Position numbers and translations under genes: made by a program
The notes under the pieces: model-generated
What the model saw: only the letters and a program-made list of their open reading frames with translations
Told to the model about the DNA's origin: nothing
Database searches by the model: none
Assembly (NCBI GenBank): GCA_041686315.1
Contig: JAWLEC010000050.1
Location: forward strand, 1-19,355
DNA from: Sva-07 sp041686315
Lineage (GTDB): Bacteria > Actinomycetota > Acidimicrobiia > Acidimicrobiales > Ilumatobacteraceae
Length of the DNA: 19,355 nt
Direction: 5' to 3'
Shown here: piece after piece, positions 5,652 through 14,045 of the stretch
Layout of the letters: the number at the start of each line of letters is the position of its first letter
Position numbering within the stretch: position 1 is the first letter of the stretch

Positions 5652-7078
5652 CCGCCGCCTGCGGCTCCCGCACCAGCAGCACGCTCGTGTGCGACACGGA
5701 GTCGGCGCAGCGTCTCGCCACGTCCGAGCACTTCCAGCGACTCGAACAGCGGCGGTCCGACGGACCGGCCCGTCGCAGCCACCCGTACGGGCGCCTGCGC
5801 CTTGCCGAGCTTGATGTCGTAGGTCTCCATCACCTGCTCGAGCGCCGTCTTGAGTGCGTCGGCGGTCCACTCGACCGAACCGTAGGCGTCGATCACGTCG
5901 GAGAGCAGCGGCACCGCCCAGTCGGGCTGGAACGCCTTGGCCCACGACGCATCGTCGATTGCGACGTCGGCACCGTCGGGCAGGAACAGGAAGTCGACCA
6001 CGCCCGGCACCTCCTTCAACGTGGTGAGACGCTGCTGGATGTGCGGCGCGATGGCGGCGAACCGGTCACGGTCCCAGTCGTCGGGCAGTTCGGCCTCCGC
6101 CAAGCGGACGAACTCGTCGAGCGACAGCGCACGGATGTACTCACCGTTGAAGGCGGCCAGCTTCTTGATGTCGAAGAACGCCGGCGACGTGTTGACGTCC
6201 TCCAGCCGGAACGCACCCTCCATCTCGGCCCACGACGCGATCTCGGAACCGCGCTCCTCGGCCCCGGGCGGCGTCCACCCCAGCGTCATCAGGTAGTTCA
6301 CCATCGCCTCGGGAAGGTAGCCCTCGTCGCGGTACTGCTCGAGCGCCACCTTGTCGCGCCGCTTCGACAGCTTCTTGCGCTGCTCGTTCACCAACACCGG
6401 TACGTGCGCCCACACCGGCGGCTCGTGCCCCAGCGCCTCCCACAGCATCTGCTGTTTCGGGGTGTTGGGCAGGTGCTCCTCGGCTCGCACGACGTGGGTG
6501 ATACCCATCTCGATGTCGTCGACCACGTTGGCGAGCAGGAACACCGGCGCACCGTTGCCACGCACGAGCACGAAGTCCTCGATCGCGGCGTTGTCGAACG
6601 ACACGTCTCCCCGCACCAGGTCGTGCACCACCGTGGTGCCCCCGGGTACCCGGAACCGCAGCACGCGGCCCGGCCCCGGCCCGAGGCCACGATCACGGGA
6701 CCAGGCTCCGTAGCCGCTGACGCCGAGTTCCTTCGCCCGTTGCTGCACCTCGTCGCCGGTGAGGTCGCAGTAGTAGGCGCACCCGGCGTCGAACAGGCGC
6801 TGCGCCGCCTCCAGGTGGGCGGCGGCATACTCGCTCTGGAAGTGCGGGCCCTCGAAGTGCGAATCGTCGGAGGAGATGCCGATCCACGCCAACGCGTCGA
6901 TGATGCCCTGCGTCCACTCGGGTCGGTTGCGTGCCGCGTCGGTGTCCTCGATGCGCAAGACGAACGTCCCCCCGAGCCGGCGCGCCAGAGCCCAGTTGTG
7001 CAGCGCCGTGCGGGCGCCACCGACGTGGAACATGCCGGTGGGTGAGGGCGCGAATCGGAAGCGGGGTACGTCGGGCAT
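5648..7078 (-). CDS. gltX: Glutamyl-tRNA synthetase
   Basis: A 476-aa class I synthetase that attaches glutamate to tRNA. The N-terminus reads PRFRFAPSPTGMFHVGGART, where HVGG is the HIGH signature, followed by LRIEDTDAARN. The KMSKS signature is KKLSKRRD, about residue 240. The C-terminal anticodon-binding helical domain follows. Actinobacteria generally lack GlnRS, so this enzyme is expected to be non-discriminating and to charge tRNA-Gln as well. Both tRNAs are encoded directly downstream. The start is the ATG at 7076-7078. A TAGCGT box 8 nt upstream and a stem-loop covering the leader suggest its own promoter or an attenuator. The last 20 residues are Ala/Gly-rich and unlike the family end. 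Confidence 0.95.
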   Translation of the reverse strand: MPDVPRFRFAPSPTGMFHVGGARTALHNWALARRLGGTFVLRIEDTDAARNRPEWTQGIIDALAWIGISSDDSHFEGPHFQSEYAAAHLEAAQRLFDAGCAYYCDLTGDEVQQRAKELGVSGYGAWSRDRGLGPGPGRVLRFRVPGGTTVVHDLVRGDVSFDNAAIEDFVLVRGNGAPVFLLANVVDDIEMGITHVVRAEEHLPNTPKQQMLWEALGHEPPVWAHVPVLVNEQRKKLSKRRDKVALEQYRDEGYLPEAMVNYLMTLGWTPPGAEERGSEIASWAEMEGAFRLEDVNTSPAFFDIKKLAAFNGEYIRALSLDEFVRLAEAELPDDWDRDRFAAIAPHIQQRLTTLKEVPGVVDFLFLPDGADVAIDDASWAKAFQPDWAVPLLSDVIDAYGSVEWTADALKTALEQVMETYDIKLGKAQAPVRVAATGRSVGPPLFESLEVLGRGETLRRLRVAHERAAGAGAAGGG

Positions 7079-7080
7079 CC

Positions 7081-7112
7081 CTGCCAGACGCTACCGGTCG
7101 ACGTCTCGGCAG
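7081..7112 (-). promoter_or_regulatory. Stem-loop ending 2 nt before the gltX start
   Basis: CTGCCAGACG pairs with CGTCTCGGCAG as 10 pairs with one bulged base and an 11-nt loop. Read on the minus strand, it fills the gap between gdh and gltX and takes in any Shine-Dalgarno-like bases (GGCAGG). It could end gdh transcripts, block gltX translation from the gdh message, or simply overlap the TAGCGT -10-like box of a leaderless gltX promoter. Confidence 0.45.
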
Positions 7113-7127
7113 ACCGTTCACTCCCGG

Positions 7128-10100
7128 TCAGACGGGACGGTACACCGCCGTCAGCGTGAGGTTCCGCAGTTGACGCAGTGCGACGGAGAGAGTGGTCAGG
7201 TCGAAGCTCTCCGCACGGCGGATCTCGGTGTGCATGTCCATCGCCCGGCCGACGGCACGCTCGTTGGCAGAGATCCAGTCACGCGGCGAGCCATCCGCAG
7301 CCCGCATCACGTTGCGGGTGAGGTCGGCCAGCACGGTCATCAGGTCGTCTCGCAGCGATGACCTGGCCTGTTCCTGCCAGCGGTCGGATCGCGGGAGCGC
7401 GCCCACCCCGTCCCACAGCCACCCGAGCTCGAACGCCTCGAACACCGACCAGTAGGTGGTGGCCGCGTCGGCGACGTTGCACGACTCGGTGTGGGCGATC
7501 TCGACGATGTCGAACCCGGTGTGCAGCCACGGCCATCGCGCTGACCGCCGCGCCAGGTCGACCGGCACCCCGGCCGCCACACGGGCCTCGCAGAGCGCCG
7601 TCACCTCGTCGGCCACGCGCCCTGTCACGATGCTGTCGAGCGACATGCACAGGAATCCGACCCCGGCGGCGAACGTGTCGATCGCACCGGCGATGTCGAG
7701 TGGCGGCGAACGGTGGCGAAGCAGCCACACGGTGCCGCGCTCGGCCATCCGTCGAGCGTCGAGGAACAGGTCGATCTGCGTGTCGAGTTCGACCGAGGCG
7801 CCGAGCTCGTCGATCTCGCGCCAGTTGTCGGCGAAGTCGAAGATCTCCCGAGACGCCACGAACGCCCGTCCGATGTCGGACACCGACGCCCCCGAATCCT
7901 CGGTCATCCGGTGGTCGAAGGAGATGCCCGCCAGATTGACCATGTTGTTCACGAGATCGGTGGCGATGATCTCGCGGCGCAACCGATGGCCCGTGAGCGC
8001 CTCGGGGAAGCGTTCGCGCAGGGCATCTGGGAAGTAGCGGAAGAGGTCCGCCTCGAGCACCGGGTCGTCGGGGAGGTCGGACGCCAGCATCTCCTGCACG
8101 TCGGCGTTCTTCGTGTAGGCGATCATCACCGCGAACTCCGGCGCTCGCAGACCGCTCCCGGTGCTCTGCCGCTCGGCGATCTGCTTGTCGGACGGGAGGA
8201 ACTCGAGGCCCCTGTCGAGATAGCCCTCGGCCTCCAACGTCTCGAGGTAACGGGCGTGCACGTTCACCATCGACCGCGCCTGCGTGCGGGCGATCATCAA
8301 CGCCAGCGTCTGCGCCCGGTTGTTCTCCAGCACGAGCTCGGCAACGTCGTCGGTCATCTCCTCCAACAGTCGGTTGCGCTGCTTGGCCGTGAGCTCCCCC
8401 TCGCGCACCAGCCGGTCGAGCGCCACCTTGATGTTCACCTCGTGGTCGCTGCAGTCCACACCGGCGGAGTTGTCGATGGCGTCGGTGTAGATGAGGCCGC
8501 CGCCCAGCGCGTACTCCACACGGCCGAGCTGGGTGAGGCCGAGGTTGCCCCCCTCACCGACGATCCGTGCCCGCAGGTCGACGGCATCGACACGGAGCGA
8601 GTCGTTCGCACGATCGCCGACGTCGGCGTGGGTCTCGGCGCTCGCCTTGACGTAGGTGCCGATGCCACCGTTCCACAACAGGTCGACGGGCGCGCACAGG
8701 ATGGCGGAGATGAGATCGTCGGGCCGCAGTTCCTCGACGCCGGAGGCGAGGCCCAGCACCTCGCGCACCTCCGGTGTGAGACGGACCGACTTCAACGCCC
8801 GCGAGTACACCCCGCCGCCGGCGCTGATCAGCGACGAGTCGTAGTCGGCCCAGCTCGACCTCGGCAGCTCGAACAGCCGTCGCCGCTCCGCGTACGACGC
8901 CTCGGGCTCGGGATCCGGATCGAGGAACACGTGGCGGTGGTCGAAGGCCGCCACGAGACGGAGCCGTGACGACAGGAGCATGCCGTTGCCGAACACGTCG
9001 CCCGACATGTCGCCGATGCCCACGACGGTGAGCTCGTCGGTGTCGACGTCCTTGCCGATCACGCGAGCATGGCGCCGCACCGACTCCCACGCCCCACGTG
9101 CCGTGATGCCCATGGCCTTGTGGTCGTAGCCGTTGCTCCCGCCGCTCGCGAAGGCGTCACCCAGCCAGAAGTCGTACTCCGACGCCACCTCGTTGGCGAT
9201 GTCGGAGAACGTGGCCGTGCCCTTGTCGGCCGCCACCACCAGGTAGGGGTCGGCGCCGTCGTGCACGACCACACCAGGCGGGGGAACCAGCTCGCCGCCC
9301 ACCACGTTGTCGGTGAGGTCCAACAGGCTGCGGATGAAGCGCCGGTACCGGTCCACGCCCTCGGCCCGCACCGCATCGCGATCGCCGGGCACGGCCGCGG
9401 AGGTCTTGACGACGAACCCTCCCTTGGCACCGACCGGCACGATCACGGCGTTCTTCACCATCTGTGCCTTCACCAGGCCGAGCACCTCGGTACGGAAGTC
9501 CTCCGGCCGGTCGCTCCACCGCAGCCCGCCGCGGGCGATGCTGCCCGCACGCAGGTGGATGCCTTCCACGTACGGCGAGCACACGAAGATCTCGAACGTC
9601 GGTCGGGGCTCGGGGAGGAAGGCAATGTCGTGAGGGCGCAGCTTCACCGAGATCTCGTCACGATCGCCGTAGGCGTTGGTCCGGTCCGTGGCCTCGATCA
9701 GTGTGAGGAACGCCCGGCAGATGCGGTCGTCGTCGAGCGACGGTACGGCGTCGAGCAGCTCGAGCACCCGCTCCCGGGCGGCGGCGACGCGGGTCGCCCG
9801 TTCCTCGAAGGTGACGTCGAGCGCCGGGTCGAAGCGGAAATCGAACAGCTGCGACAGCTCGCGGGCGATGGCCGCATGGCCGACGAGTGCCCGCTCGATG
9901 TACGCCGGGCTGAACGGGAAGCCCGCCTGCCGGAGGTAGTGGGCGTACAACCGCAGCACGGCGATCTGGCGGGCGTCCAGACCGGCGCTCAACACGAGCC
10001 GGTTGAGGCCGTCGCGTTCGATCGTGCCGTTCATCAGCCCGACGAAGCTGCGCTGCAGCTCGTCGTGCTGGCCGGCATCGAAGGCGACGTCACCCACGAC

Positions 10101-11885
10101 GACACCGATGTCGTGGAGATACACCTGGCAGCGCTCGTTGCCGAACTGGGCGGGGTGCTCGTCGATCGCGCGCAGGCCGAGGTACTCGAGCACCGGCACC
10201 AGTTCGGCGATCACGGCCGGGCGATCACGGAGGAAGACCCGGAAACGCCACTCGCCGTCCACGGCATCCACCGAGCGGCCGAACGACGTGAGAATGGCGG
10301 GCGCCTCCGACCCGTCGGAGCCACGACCGTCGAGCAGATCCGCGACGTGGGAGAGGTCGCCGACTGCAGCCGACGGTCGGACACGGGCCTGGTAGTCGCC
10401 CGGCACCCGTCCTCGCACGGCGTTGAACACCTCCGCCCCGTCGACCTCGCCGAGTGCCTCCACCAGCGCATCGCGGGCCCGCTCGTCCCACGTGGTGGAC
10501 TCCTCGTCGATCAGCGCCCCCAGCCGGTCGAGTTCCGCCGGCGCCGACCCTCGCACGGTCATCGAGATCCGGGCCAGCGAACTGGTACCGACGAGCGTCT
10601 CGAGATCGCGCGTGCCGCCACGGTAGAACTCGCCGACGAGTGCAGCCACCCGATCGGGCAGCGTGGCGGTGAACCGCGACCGGGGAACGAAGACGAACAC
10701 CGTCGTCCACGGACCCACCGGTTCGGCCACGTCGAACACGCGCACGATCCGGCGCTCCTGCAACCCGACGATGTCGCTGACGAGTTCGGTGAGATCGCCG
10801 ACACCCAACTCGACGACGATGTCGCGGGGCAGGGTCTCCACCACGTTGCGCACGGCACGACCCGTGTGGCTCTCGCTGACGGCACCCACCCGCTGGAGCA
10901 CCTCGCGGGCCCGGCGGCTCACGTCGGGAATCGCGAAGACGCTCTCGCGGTAGGCGGCGCTGCCGAGCAGGCCGACGAAACGGTATTCGAGACCGTCGTC
11001 GTTGCCGCTGCTGCGCCCGGGCCGGACGGCAACCGAGGTCATGCGGACCGGACGGTGGATCGTGGCCGCCACGTCGGTGCGGGCGATGACCACCTCCTCG
11101 TCGCCGGCGTGCGACGGCGGATCGACCACGTTCGGGTCCATGTGCCCCGACCGGTACTCGCCGAGTTCGCTGCCCTCCACCGGCGCCAGGCGATCCCCGT
11201 CGCGGCGGTACGTGACCGCTCCCAGGAACACGAAGTTCTCGTCGGCGAGCCACAGCAGGAACCCGTGATCGTCGGCGACGGCGACGAACCGATCGTGCAT
11301 CTCGTGGAAGTCCGCCACGACCCGGCCGACGTTGGCGATCGCCTCGCGTACGTCGGCCTCGACACGTACGCACACGTCGGGCGGGCACCGGTCGAGTTCG
11401 ATCTGGGTCCACGCCTCGACGTGCCCGTAGCCCGCCTCGACGTCGGCGATCCGCCGTCCCGCCGCCCGGCGGATGGACACGATGCGGTGGTCGTCGTCGC
11501 GCTCCACCTGGAGCATCGGGTGGATGAGCAGGTGGATGCCGAGATCGTGCCGCTCGAGCACGATCCGGACGGTGTCGACGAGGAACGGCACGTCGTCGGT
11601 GACGAACATCAGATGCGTGCGATCGGTCTCCCAACCGTCGCGGTCGACATCCGGCGACATCACTCGCACGACGGTCTCGCCGGGTTCGCGGCGCCGCCCG
11701 AGCTGGAGGTGCGCGCAGGCGGCAGCGTAGGCGTCGTCGAGTTGCCGACCGCCTGTGTCCTCCGGCGGCACCTCACGGTAGTACTCGGCGAGGAAGGTGG
11801 CGACGAGCGGGTCGTTCGGACGGCGCTCGCGAGCGAGGTTGCGGAGTCGTGCGAGTGTGTCGTTCACGTCGTTGTGAGCCGTCAT
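7128..11885 (-). CDS. gdh: NAD-specific glutamate dehydrogenase, large (about 180 kDa) type
   Basis: A 1585-aa protein that oxidises glutamate to 2-oxoglutarate and ammonia with NAD+. Size and layout match the giant L_180 family (mycobacterial Gdh, pseudomonad GdhB), with a long N-terminal regulatory part of about 700 residues and then the dehydrogenase core. Core signatures are EGIHLRAGSIARGGLRWSDR, then VKAQMVKNAVIVPVGAKGGF (about residues 800-825), with catalytic Lys residues. The NAD-binding part follows with EGGNLGLTQLGRVEYALGGG. The frame is open far upstream, but the ATG at 11883-11885 (MTAHNDVNDTLARL) begins the family's usual N-terminus and has GGAG 8 nt before it. It lies 49 nt upstream of gltX on the same strand. 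Confidence 0.95.
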   Translation of the reverse strand: MTAHNDVNDTLARLRNLARERRPNDPLVATFLAEYYREVPPEDTGGRQLDDAYAAACAHLQLGRRREPGETVVRVMSPDVDRDGWETDRTHLMFVTDDVPFLVDTVRIVLERHDLGIHLLIHPMLQVERDDDHRIVSIRRAAGRRIADVEAGYGHVEAWTQIELDRCPPDVCVRVEADVREAIANVGRVVADFHEMHDRFVAVADDHGFLLWLADENFVFLGAVTYRRDGDRLAPVEGSELGEYRSGHMDPNVVDPPSHAGDEEVVIARTDVAATIHRPVRMTSVAVRPGRSSGNDDGLEYRFVGLLGSAAYRESVFAIPDVSRRAREVLQRVGAVSESHTGRAVRNVVETLPRDIVVELGVGDLTELVSDIVGLQERRIVRVFDVAEPVGPWTTVFVFVPRSRFTATLPDRVAALVGEFYRGGTRDLETLVGTSSLARISMTVRGSAPAELDRLGALIDEESTTWDERARDALVEALGEVDGAEVFNAVRGRVPGDYQARVRPSAAVGDLSHVADLLDGRGSDGSEAPAILTSFGRSVDAVDGEWRFRVFLRDRPAVIAELVPVLEYLGLRAIDEHPAQFGNERCQVYLHDIGVVVGDVAFDAGQHDELQRSFVGLMNGTIERDGLNRLVLSAGLDARQIAVLRLYAHYLRQAGFPFSPAYIERALVGHAAIARELSQLFDFRFDPALDVTFEERATRVAAARERVLELLDAVPSLDDDRICRAFLTLIEATDRTNAYGDRDEISVKLRPHDIAFLPEPRPTFEIFVCSPYVEGIHLRAGSIARGGLRWSDRPEDFRTEVLGLVKAQMVKNAVIVPVGAKGGFVVKTSAAVPGDRDAVRAEGVDRYRRFIRSLLDLTDNVVGGELVPPPGVVVHDGADPYLVVAADKGTATFSDIANEVASEYDFWLGDAFASGGSNGYDHKAMGITARGAWESVRRHARVIGKDVDTDELTVVGIGDMSGDVFGNGMLLSSRLRLVAAFDHRHVFLDPDPEPEASYAERRRLFELPRSSWADYDSSLISAGGGVYSRALKSVRLTPEVREVLGLASGVEELRPDDLISAILCAPVDLLWNGGIGTYVKASAETHADVGDRANDSLRVDAVDLRARIVGEGGNLGLTQLGRVEYALGGGLIYTDAIDNSAGVDCSDHEVNIKVALDRLVREGELTAKQRNRLLEEMTDDVAELVLENNRAQTLALMIARTQARSMVNVHARYLETLEAEGYLDRGLEFLPSDKQIAERQSTGSGLRAPEFAVMIAYTKNADVQEMLASDLPDDPVLEADLFRYFPDALRERFPEALTGHRLRREIIATDLVNNMVNLAGISFDHRMTEDSGASVSDIGRAFVASREIFDFADNWREIDELGASVELDTQIDLFLDARRMAERGTVWLLRHRSPPLDIAGAIDTFAAGVGFLCMSLDSIVTGRVADEVTALCEARVAAGVPVDLARRSARWPWLHTGFDIVEIAHTESCNVADAATTYWSVFEAFELGWLWDGVGALPRSDRWQEQARSSLRDDLMTVLADLTRNVMRAADGSPRDWISANERAVGRAMDMHTEIRRAESFDLTTLSVALRQLRNLTLTAVYRPV

Positions 11886-12020
11886 CTGTGTCTCCGCGCC
11901 GAACCCCACGGTGGCGACGGGCCCCGTGGTGGCCCGCTGCGCCTCAGGGTACCCATCGCGTGCGAGGGCCACGCAATGGGGAGGAGCCGGAGCCGGCGGC
12001 TCAGGAGTAGCGTGGCCTGC
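11886..12020. promoter_or_regulatory. Divergent promoter region between gdh and the VIT-family gene
   Basis: This 135-nt gap holds the leaders of both genes. For the plus-strand gene TAGCGT lies at 12008-12013, 7 nt before its GTG. For gdh a TACCCT on the minus strand lies about 60 nt before its ATG, with a GC-rich imperfect hairpin (CCACCACGGGG ... CCACCGTGGGG) in the leader. No operator could be assigned. Confidence 0.4.
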
Positions 12021-12731
12021 GTGGATCGCCAGGAGCTGCACGGAGGCCATCGATCGGTGTCGGGCGGGCTCGCTCGCGCTGCGGTCTTCGGCGCGAACGA
12101 CGGGCTCGTGTCCAACGTGTCGCTGATCCTGGGGTTCGCCGGTTCGGGCGTCGACTCGTCGGTGGTCCGTCTCGCCGGGCTGGCAGGCGCCGTCGCCGGG
12201 GCGATCTCGATGGCGGCCGGCGAGTGGATCAGCGTGTCGGCCCAGAACGAACTGGTCCAGCGCGAGGTCGCCGTCGAGCGTCGCGAGCTGAAGCACAACG
12301 CGGCTGCGGAGACCGCCGAGCTCGCTTCCATGTACGAGAGCCACGGCATCTCCCCCGACACGGCCCGCGCCGCGGCCGAGGACGTGATGACGTCGCCCGA
12401 CGTGGCGCTGCGCGTGCACACCCGCGAGGAGATGGGCGTCGATCCGAGCGATCTGCCGTCGGCGTTCCAGGCTGCTGCCATCTCGCTCGTGTGTTTCGTC
12501 TTCGGTGCGATGCTGCCCGTGGTGCCCTGGTTCTTCGATGCCAGCGGCTTCGCCCCGGCAGCGATCTCCATCGGTATCGCCGTGGTGGCCGCCGCTTTCG
12601 TGGGCGCCGCGATCGGCCGGTTCGCCGAGCGGTCGATCCCGAAGTCGGTGGTGCGCCAGATCGCGATCGTGCTCGTGGCCTGTGCGATCACGTATGCGAT
12701 CGGCGAGCTCGTCGGCGTCAACCTCTCCTGA
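12021..12731 (+). CDS. VIT1/CCC1-family iron/manganese transporter
   Basis: A 236-aa membrane protein of the VIT family, which moves Fe2+ or Mn2+, usually out of the cytoplasm. The signature AAVFGANDGLVSNVSLILGF (residues 20-39) is the first helix. AVAGAISMAAGEWISVSAQ (57-75) is the second, with conserved Met and Glu in the transport path. A charged cytoplasmic region at about 76-148 is the metal-binding domain (VQREVAVERRELKHN, EEMGVDP). Three further helices follow at about 150-171, 179-200 and 211-232. The GTG at 12021 follows TAGCGT by 7 nt, a leaderless layout. An in-frame GTG at 12012, 4 nt after AGGAG, is an alternative that adds three residues. Confidence 0.9.
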   Translation: MDRQELHGGHRSVSGGLARAAVFGANDGLVSNVSLILGFAGSGVDSSVVRLAGLAGAVAGAISMAAGEWISVSAQNELVQREVAVERRELKHNAAAETAELASMYESHGISPDTARAAAEDVMTSPDVALRVHTREEMGVDPSDLPSAFQAAAISLVCFVFGAMLPVVPWFFDASGFAPAAISIGIAVVAAAFVGAAIGRFAERSIPKSVVRQIAIVLVACAITYAIGELVGVNLS

Positions 12732-12743
12732 GTCCAGCAGGAA

Positions 12744-12871
12744 CCCACCACCGATGAGCGAGCGGCCAACCTGTCGGGCCCTTCGCTCATCACAGGCGCA
12801 GCTCTCCCACCACCGATGAGCGAGCGGCCAACCTGTCGGGCCCTTCACTCATCGCAGGCGCAGGCTCTCCC
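12744..12871 (+). repeat. 62-bp tandem repeat, two copies, each with a hairpin
   Basis: Copy 1 starts at 12744 and copy 2 at 12806. They match over about 62 bp apart from a few substitutions (TTCGCTCATCA against TTCACTCATCG) and one added G near the end. In copy 1, GATGAGCGA pairs with TCGCTCATC, with an inner GGCC...GGCC pair, giving a long stem-loop. Copy 2 has a single mismatch in the stem. It lies just after the VIT-family stop and may act as a transcription terminator, but has no T run. Confidence 0.75.
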
Positions 12872-12934
12872 CCACCTGCCGCTTTCGGAAGAGACATCAC
12901 TCGTCCAGCTCGTTCGCCGGGGCATGATGAATCG

Positions 12935-13111
12935 GTGCCGCAGACACGAAGCATCCATCTCCGTCGATCTCAGATCATCTGGCTCGTCGTGATCGTCGCC
13001 GTCGGGGTGACCGCCGGCATCCTCGCCGGAGCGTGGTGGGGTGTCGGGGCGGCGGTGGTCACGCTGGCGATCAGCGAGGTGATCGAGCGGACGCAGCGTG
13101 CCCGCACCTGA
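12935..13111 (+). CDS. Small two-helix membrane protein (58 aa)
   Basis: GTG CCG CAG at 12935 opens a 58-codon frame. A basic start (about residues 1-12, with SIHLRRSQ) is followed by a hydrophobic stretch IIWLVVIVAVGVTAGILAGA (14-33), a short WWG turn, a second hydrophobic stretch (GAAVVTLAISEV, about 38-49) and a basic end (IERTQRART). It would be a hairpin membrane protein with both ends in the cytoplasm. A CATGAT box lies 6 nt before the GTG. I do not recognise a family. The hydrophobic pattern with charged ends supports a real gene. Confidence 0.55.
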   Translation: MPQTRSIHLRRSQIIWLVVIVAVGVTAGILAGAWWGVGAAVVTLAISEVIERTQRART

Positions 13112-13169
13112 CCGCTGCGCGGCGGCTGCCCGATCGCAACGGCACTGCGGCAGGCGCCCACACGGTCTC

Positions 13170-13175
13170 TAGCAT
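13170..13175 (+). promoter_or_regulatory. -10-like box of the DUF2237 gene
   Basis: TAGCAT lies 8 nt before the GTG at 13184. There is no Shine-Dalgarno sequence in the gap, so transcription probably starts at or next to the start codon. Confidence 0.45.
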
Positions 13176-13183
13176 GGGTCTGC

Positions 13184-13558
13184 GTGACAGCGACGCAGCA
13201 GATCAACGTCCTCGGCACCGAACTGCAGCCGTGCTCGTACGACCCGATGACGGGCTACTACCGCACCGGCTGCTGCGAGAACCGAGGTGACGATCCCGGC
13301 ATGCACACCGTGTGCTGCCGTGTCACGGCCGACTTCCTCGAGTACTCGGCGTCACAGGGCAACGACCTGCGCACCCCGATGCCGCAGTACGGGTTCGCCG
13401 GGCTCGCGCCCGGCGATCAGTGGTGTGTCTGTGCGATGCGGTGGAAGGAGGCCTTCGACGCCGGCCACGCCTGCGAAGTGGTCCTGGAGTCCACCCATGT
13501 GTCGACGCTCGAGTACGTGGACCTCGCCGACCTCCGGGCGCACGCCATCTCCCCCTGA
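13184..13558 (+). CDS. DUF2237 family protein
   Basis: A 124-aa protein matching the DUF2237 family along its length. The sequence INVLGTELQPCSYDPMTGYY is followed by RTGCCENRGDDPGMHTVCC, then TADFLEYSASQGNDLRTPMP and LAPGDQWCVCAMRWKEAFDA. The conserved cysteines (PCSYDP, GCC, VCC, WCVC) are all present and could bind a metal or form disulfides. The reaction of the family is unknown to me. The GTG start at 13184 puts the family's usual N-terminus a few residues in. The gene stands alone, with a promoter of its own. Confidence 0.85.
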   Translation: MTATQQINVLGTELQPCSYDPMTGYYRTGCCENRGDDPGMHTVCCRVTADFLEYSASQGNDLRTPMPQYGFAGLAPGDQWCVCAMRWKEAFDAGHACEVVLESTHVSTLEYVDLADLRAHAISP

Positions 13559-13568
13559 CGTCGTCGAG

Positions 13569-13599
13569 GATTCCGAGCAGATTCCGAGCAGATTCCGAG
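13569..13599 (+). repeat. 11-bp tandem repeat, about three copies
   Basis: GATTCCGAGCA occurs at 13569 and 13580 and is followed at 13591 by GATTCCGAG. The array lies between the DUF2237 stop and the next gene's start, about 35 nt before that ATG. It could be a simple slippage repeat or a set of binding sites on one face of the helix (11-bp period). Confidence 0.7.
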
Positions 13600-13635
13600 G
13601 GTTCGGAGACGTCGGGCAGTCGGCACACTGGAGAC

Positions 13636-13989
13636 ATGGCTGACAAGACTCTCGGACTCGGCGGCGCACTCATCCTCCTGGGGCTGATCGTCACGATCGC
13701 CTCGGACTCGGGCAGCGCCACCTCGCTGATCCCCGCCTTCGTCGGCGTCGTGTTCGTGGTGCTCGGCCTGGTGGCGCGGGCGAAGCCCGACCTCAACCGG
13801 CACCTCATGCACGCCGCGGCGGCCGTCGCCGTCGTGGCGGTCCTCGGCAGCCTGGGATCGGCCGTCGGGCGCGGCGCCCAGGGCTGGGCACTCTTCGCGC
13901 AAGTCGGCACGATCGTGCTGTGCGCCGCCTACCTGTTCGTGGCCGTGCAGTCGTTCCGTGCCGCGCGACTCGAACGCGACACCGCCTGA
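13636..13989 (+). CDS. Small four-helix membrane protein
   Basis: A 117-aa protein with four hydrophobic segments: about residues 6-24 (LGLGGALILLGLIVTIAS), 29-48 (TSLIPAFVGVVFVVLGLVA), 58-76 (HAAAAVAVVAVLGSLGSAV) and 83-104 (WALFAQVGTIVLCAAYLFVA). A short basic loop RAKPDLNRH between helices 2 and 3 and a basic end suggest both termini are inside. The ATG has GGAG 6 nt upstream. No catalytic motif is visible. It resembles small unannotated membrane proteins common in actinobacteria and I cannot give a function. Confidence 0.8.
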   Translation: MADKTLGLGGALILLGLIVTIASDSGSATSLIPAFVGVVFVVLGLVARAKPDLNRHLMHAAAAVAVVAVLGSLGSAVGRGAQGWALFAQVGTIVLCAAYLFVAVQSFRAARLERDTA

Positions 13990-14045
13990 CCGACCCCTGA
14001 CCTGCCGCGACCGGCGATCCACTCCAGCGTGGGTGGACGCACCGG

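Noticed and set aside
5652..5945. 98-codon extension upstream of the DUF218 start
   Set aside because: It is gltX sequence in another frame; the GTGA overlap gives a natural start at 5651.
5687..7045. 452-codon plus-strand frame
   Set aside because: It is antisense to gltX, which has unmistakable HIGH and KMSKS signatures.
9069..11880. Very long plus-strand open frame running into the VIT-family gene
   Set aside because: It is antisense to the glutamate dehydrogenase gene. Its translation is His/Arg/Asp/Val-rich and matches nothing; only the part from 12021 on is a real gene.
11886..12848. 321-codon extension upstream of the glutamate dehydrogenase start
   Set aside because: It reads through the opposite strand of the VIT-family gene and the 62-bp repeats. 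The family's N-terminus begins at the ATG at 11885.
12744..12871. Tandem repeats as a CRISPR array
   Set aside because: There are only two directly adjoining copies of 62 bp with no spacers and no cas genes nearby.
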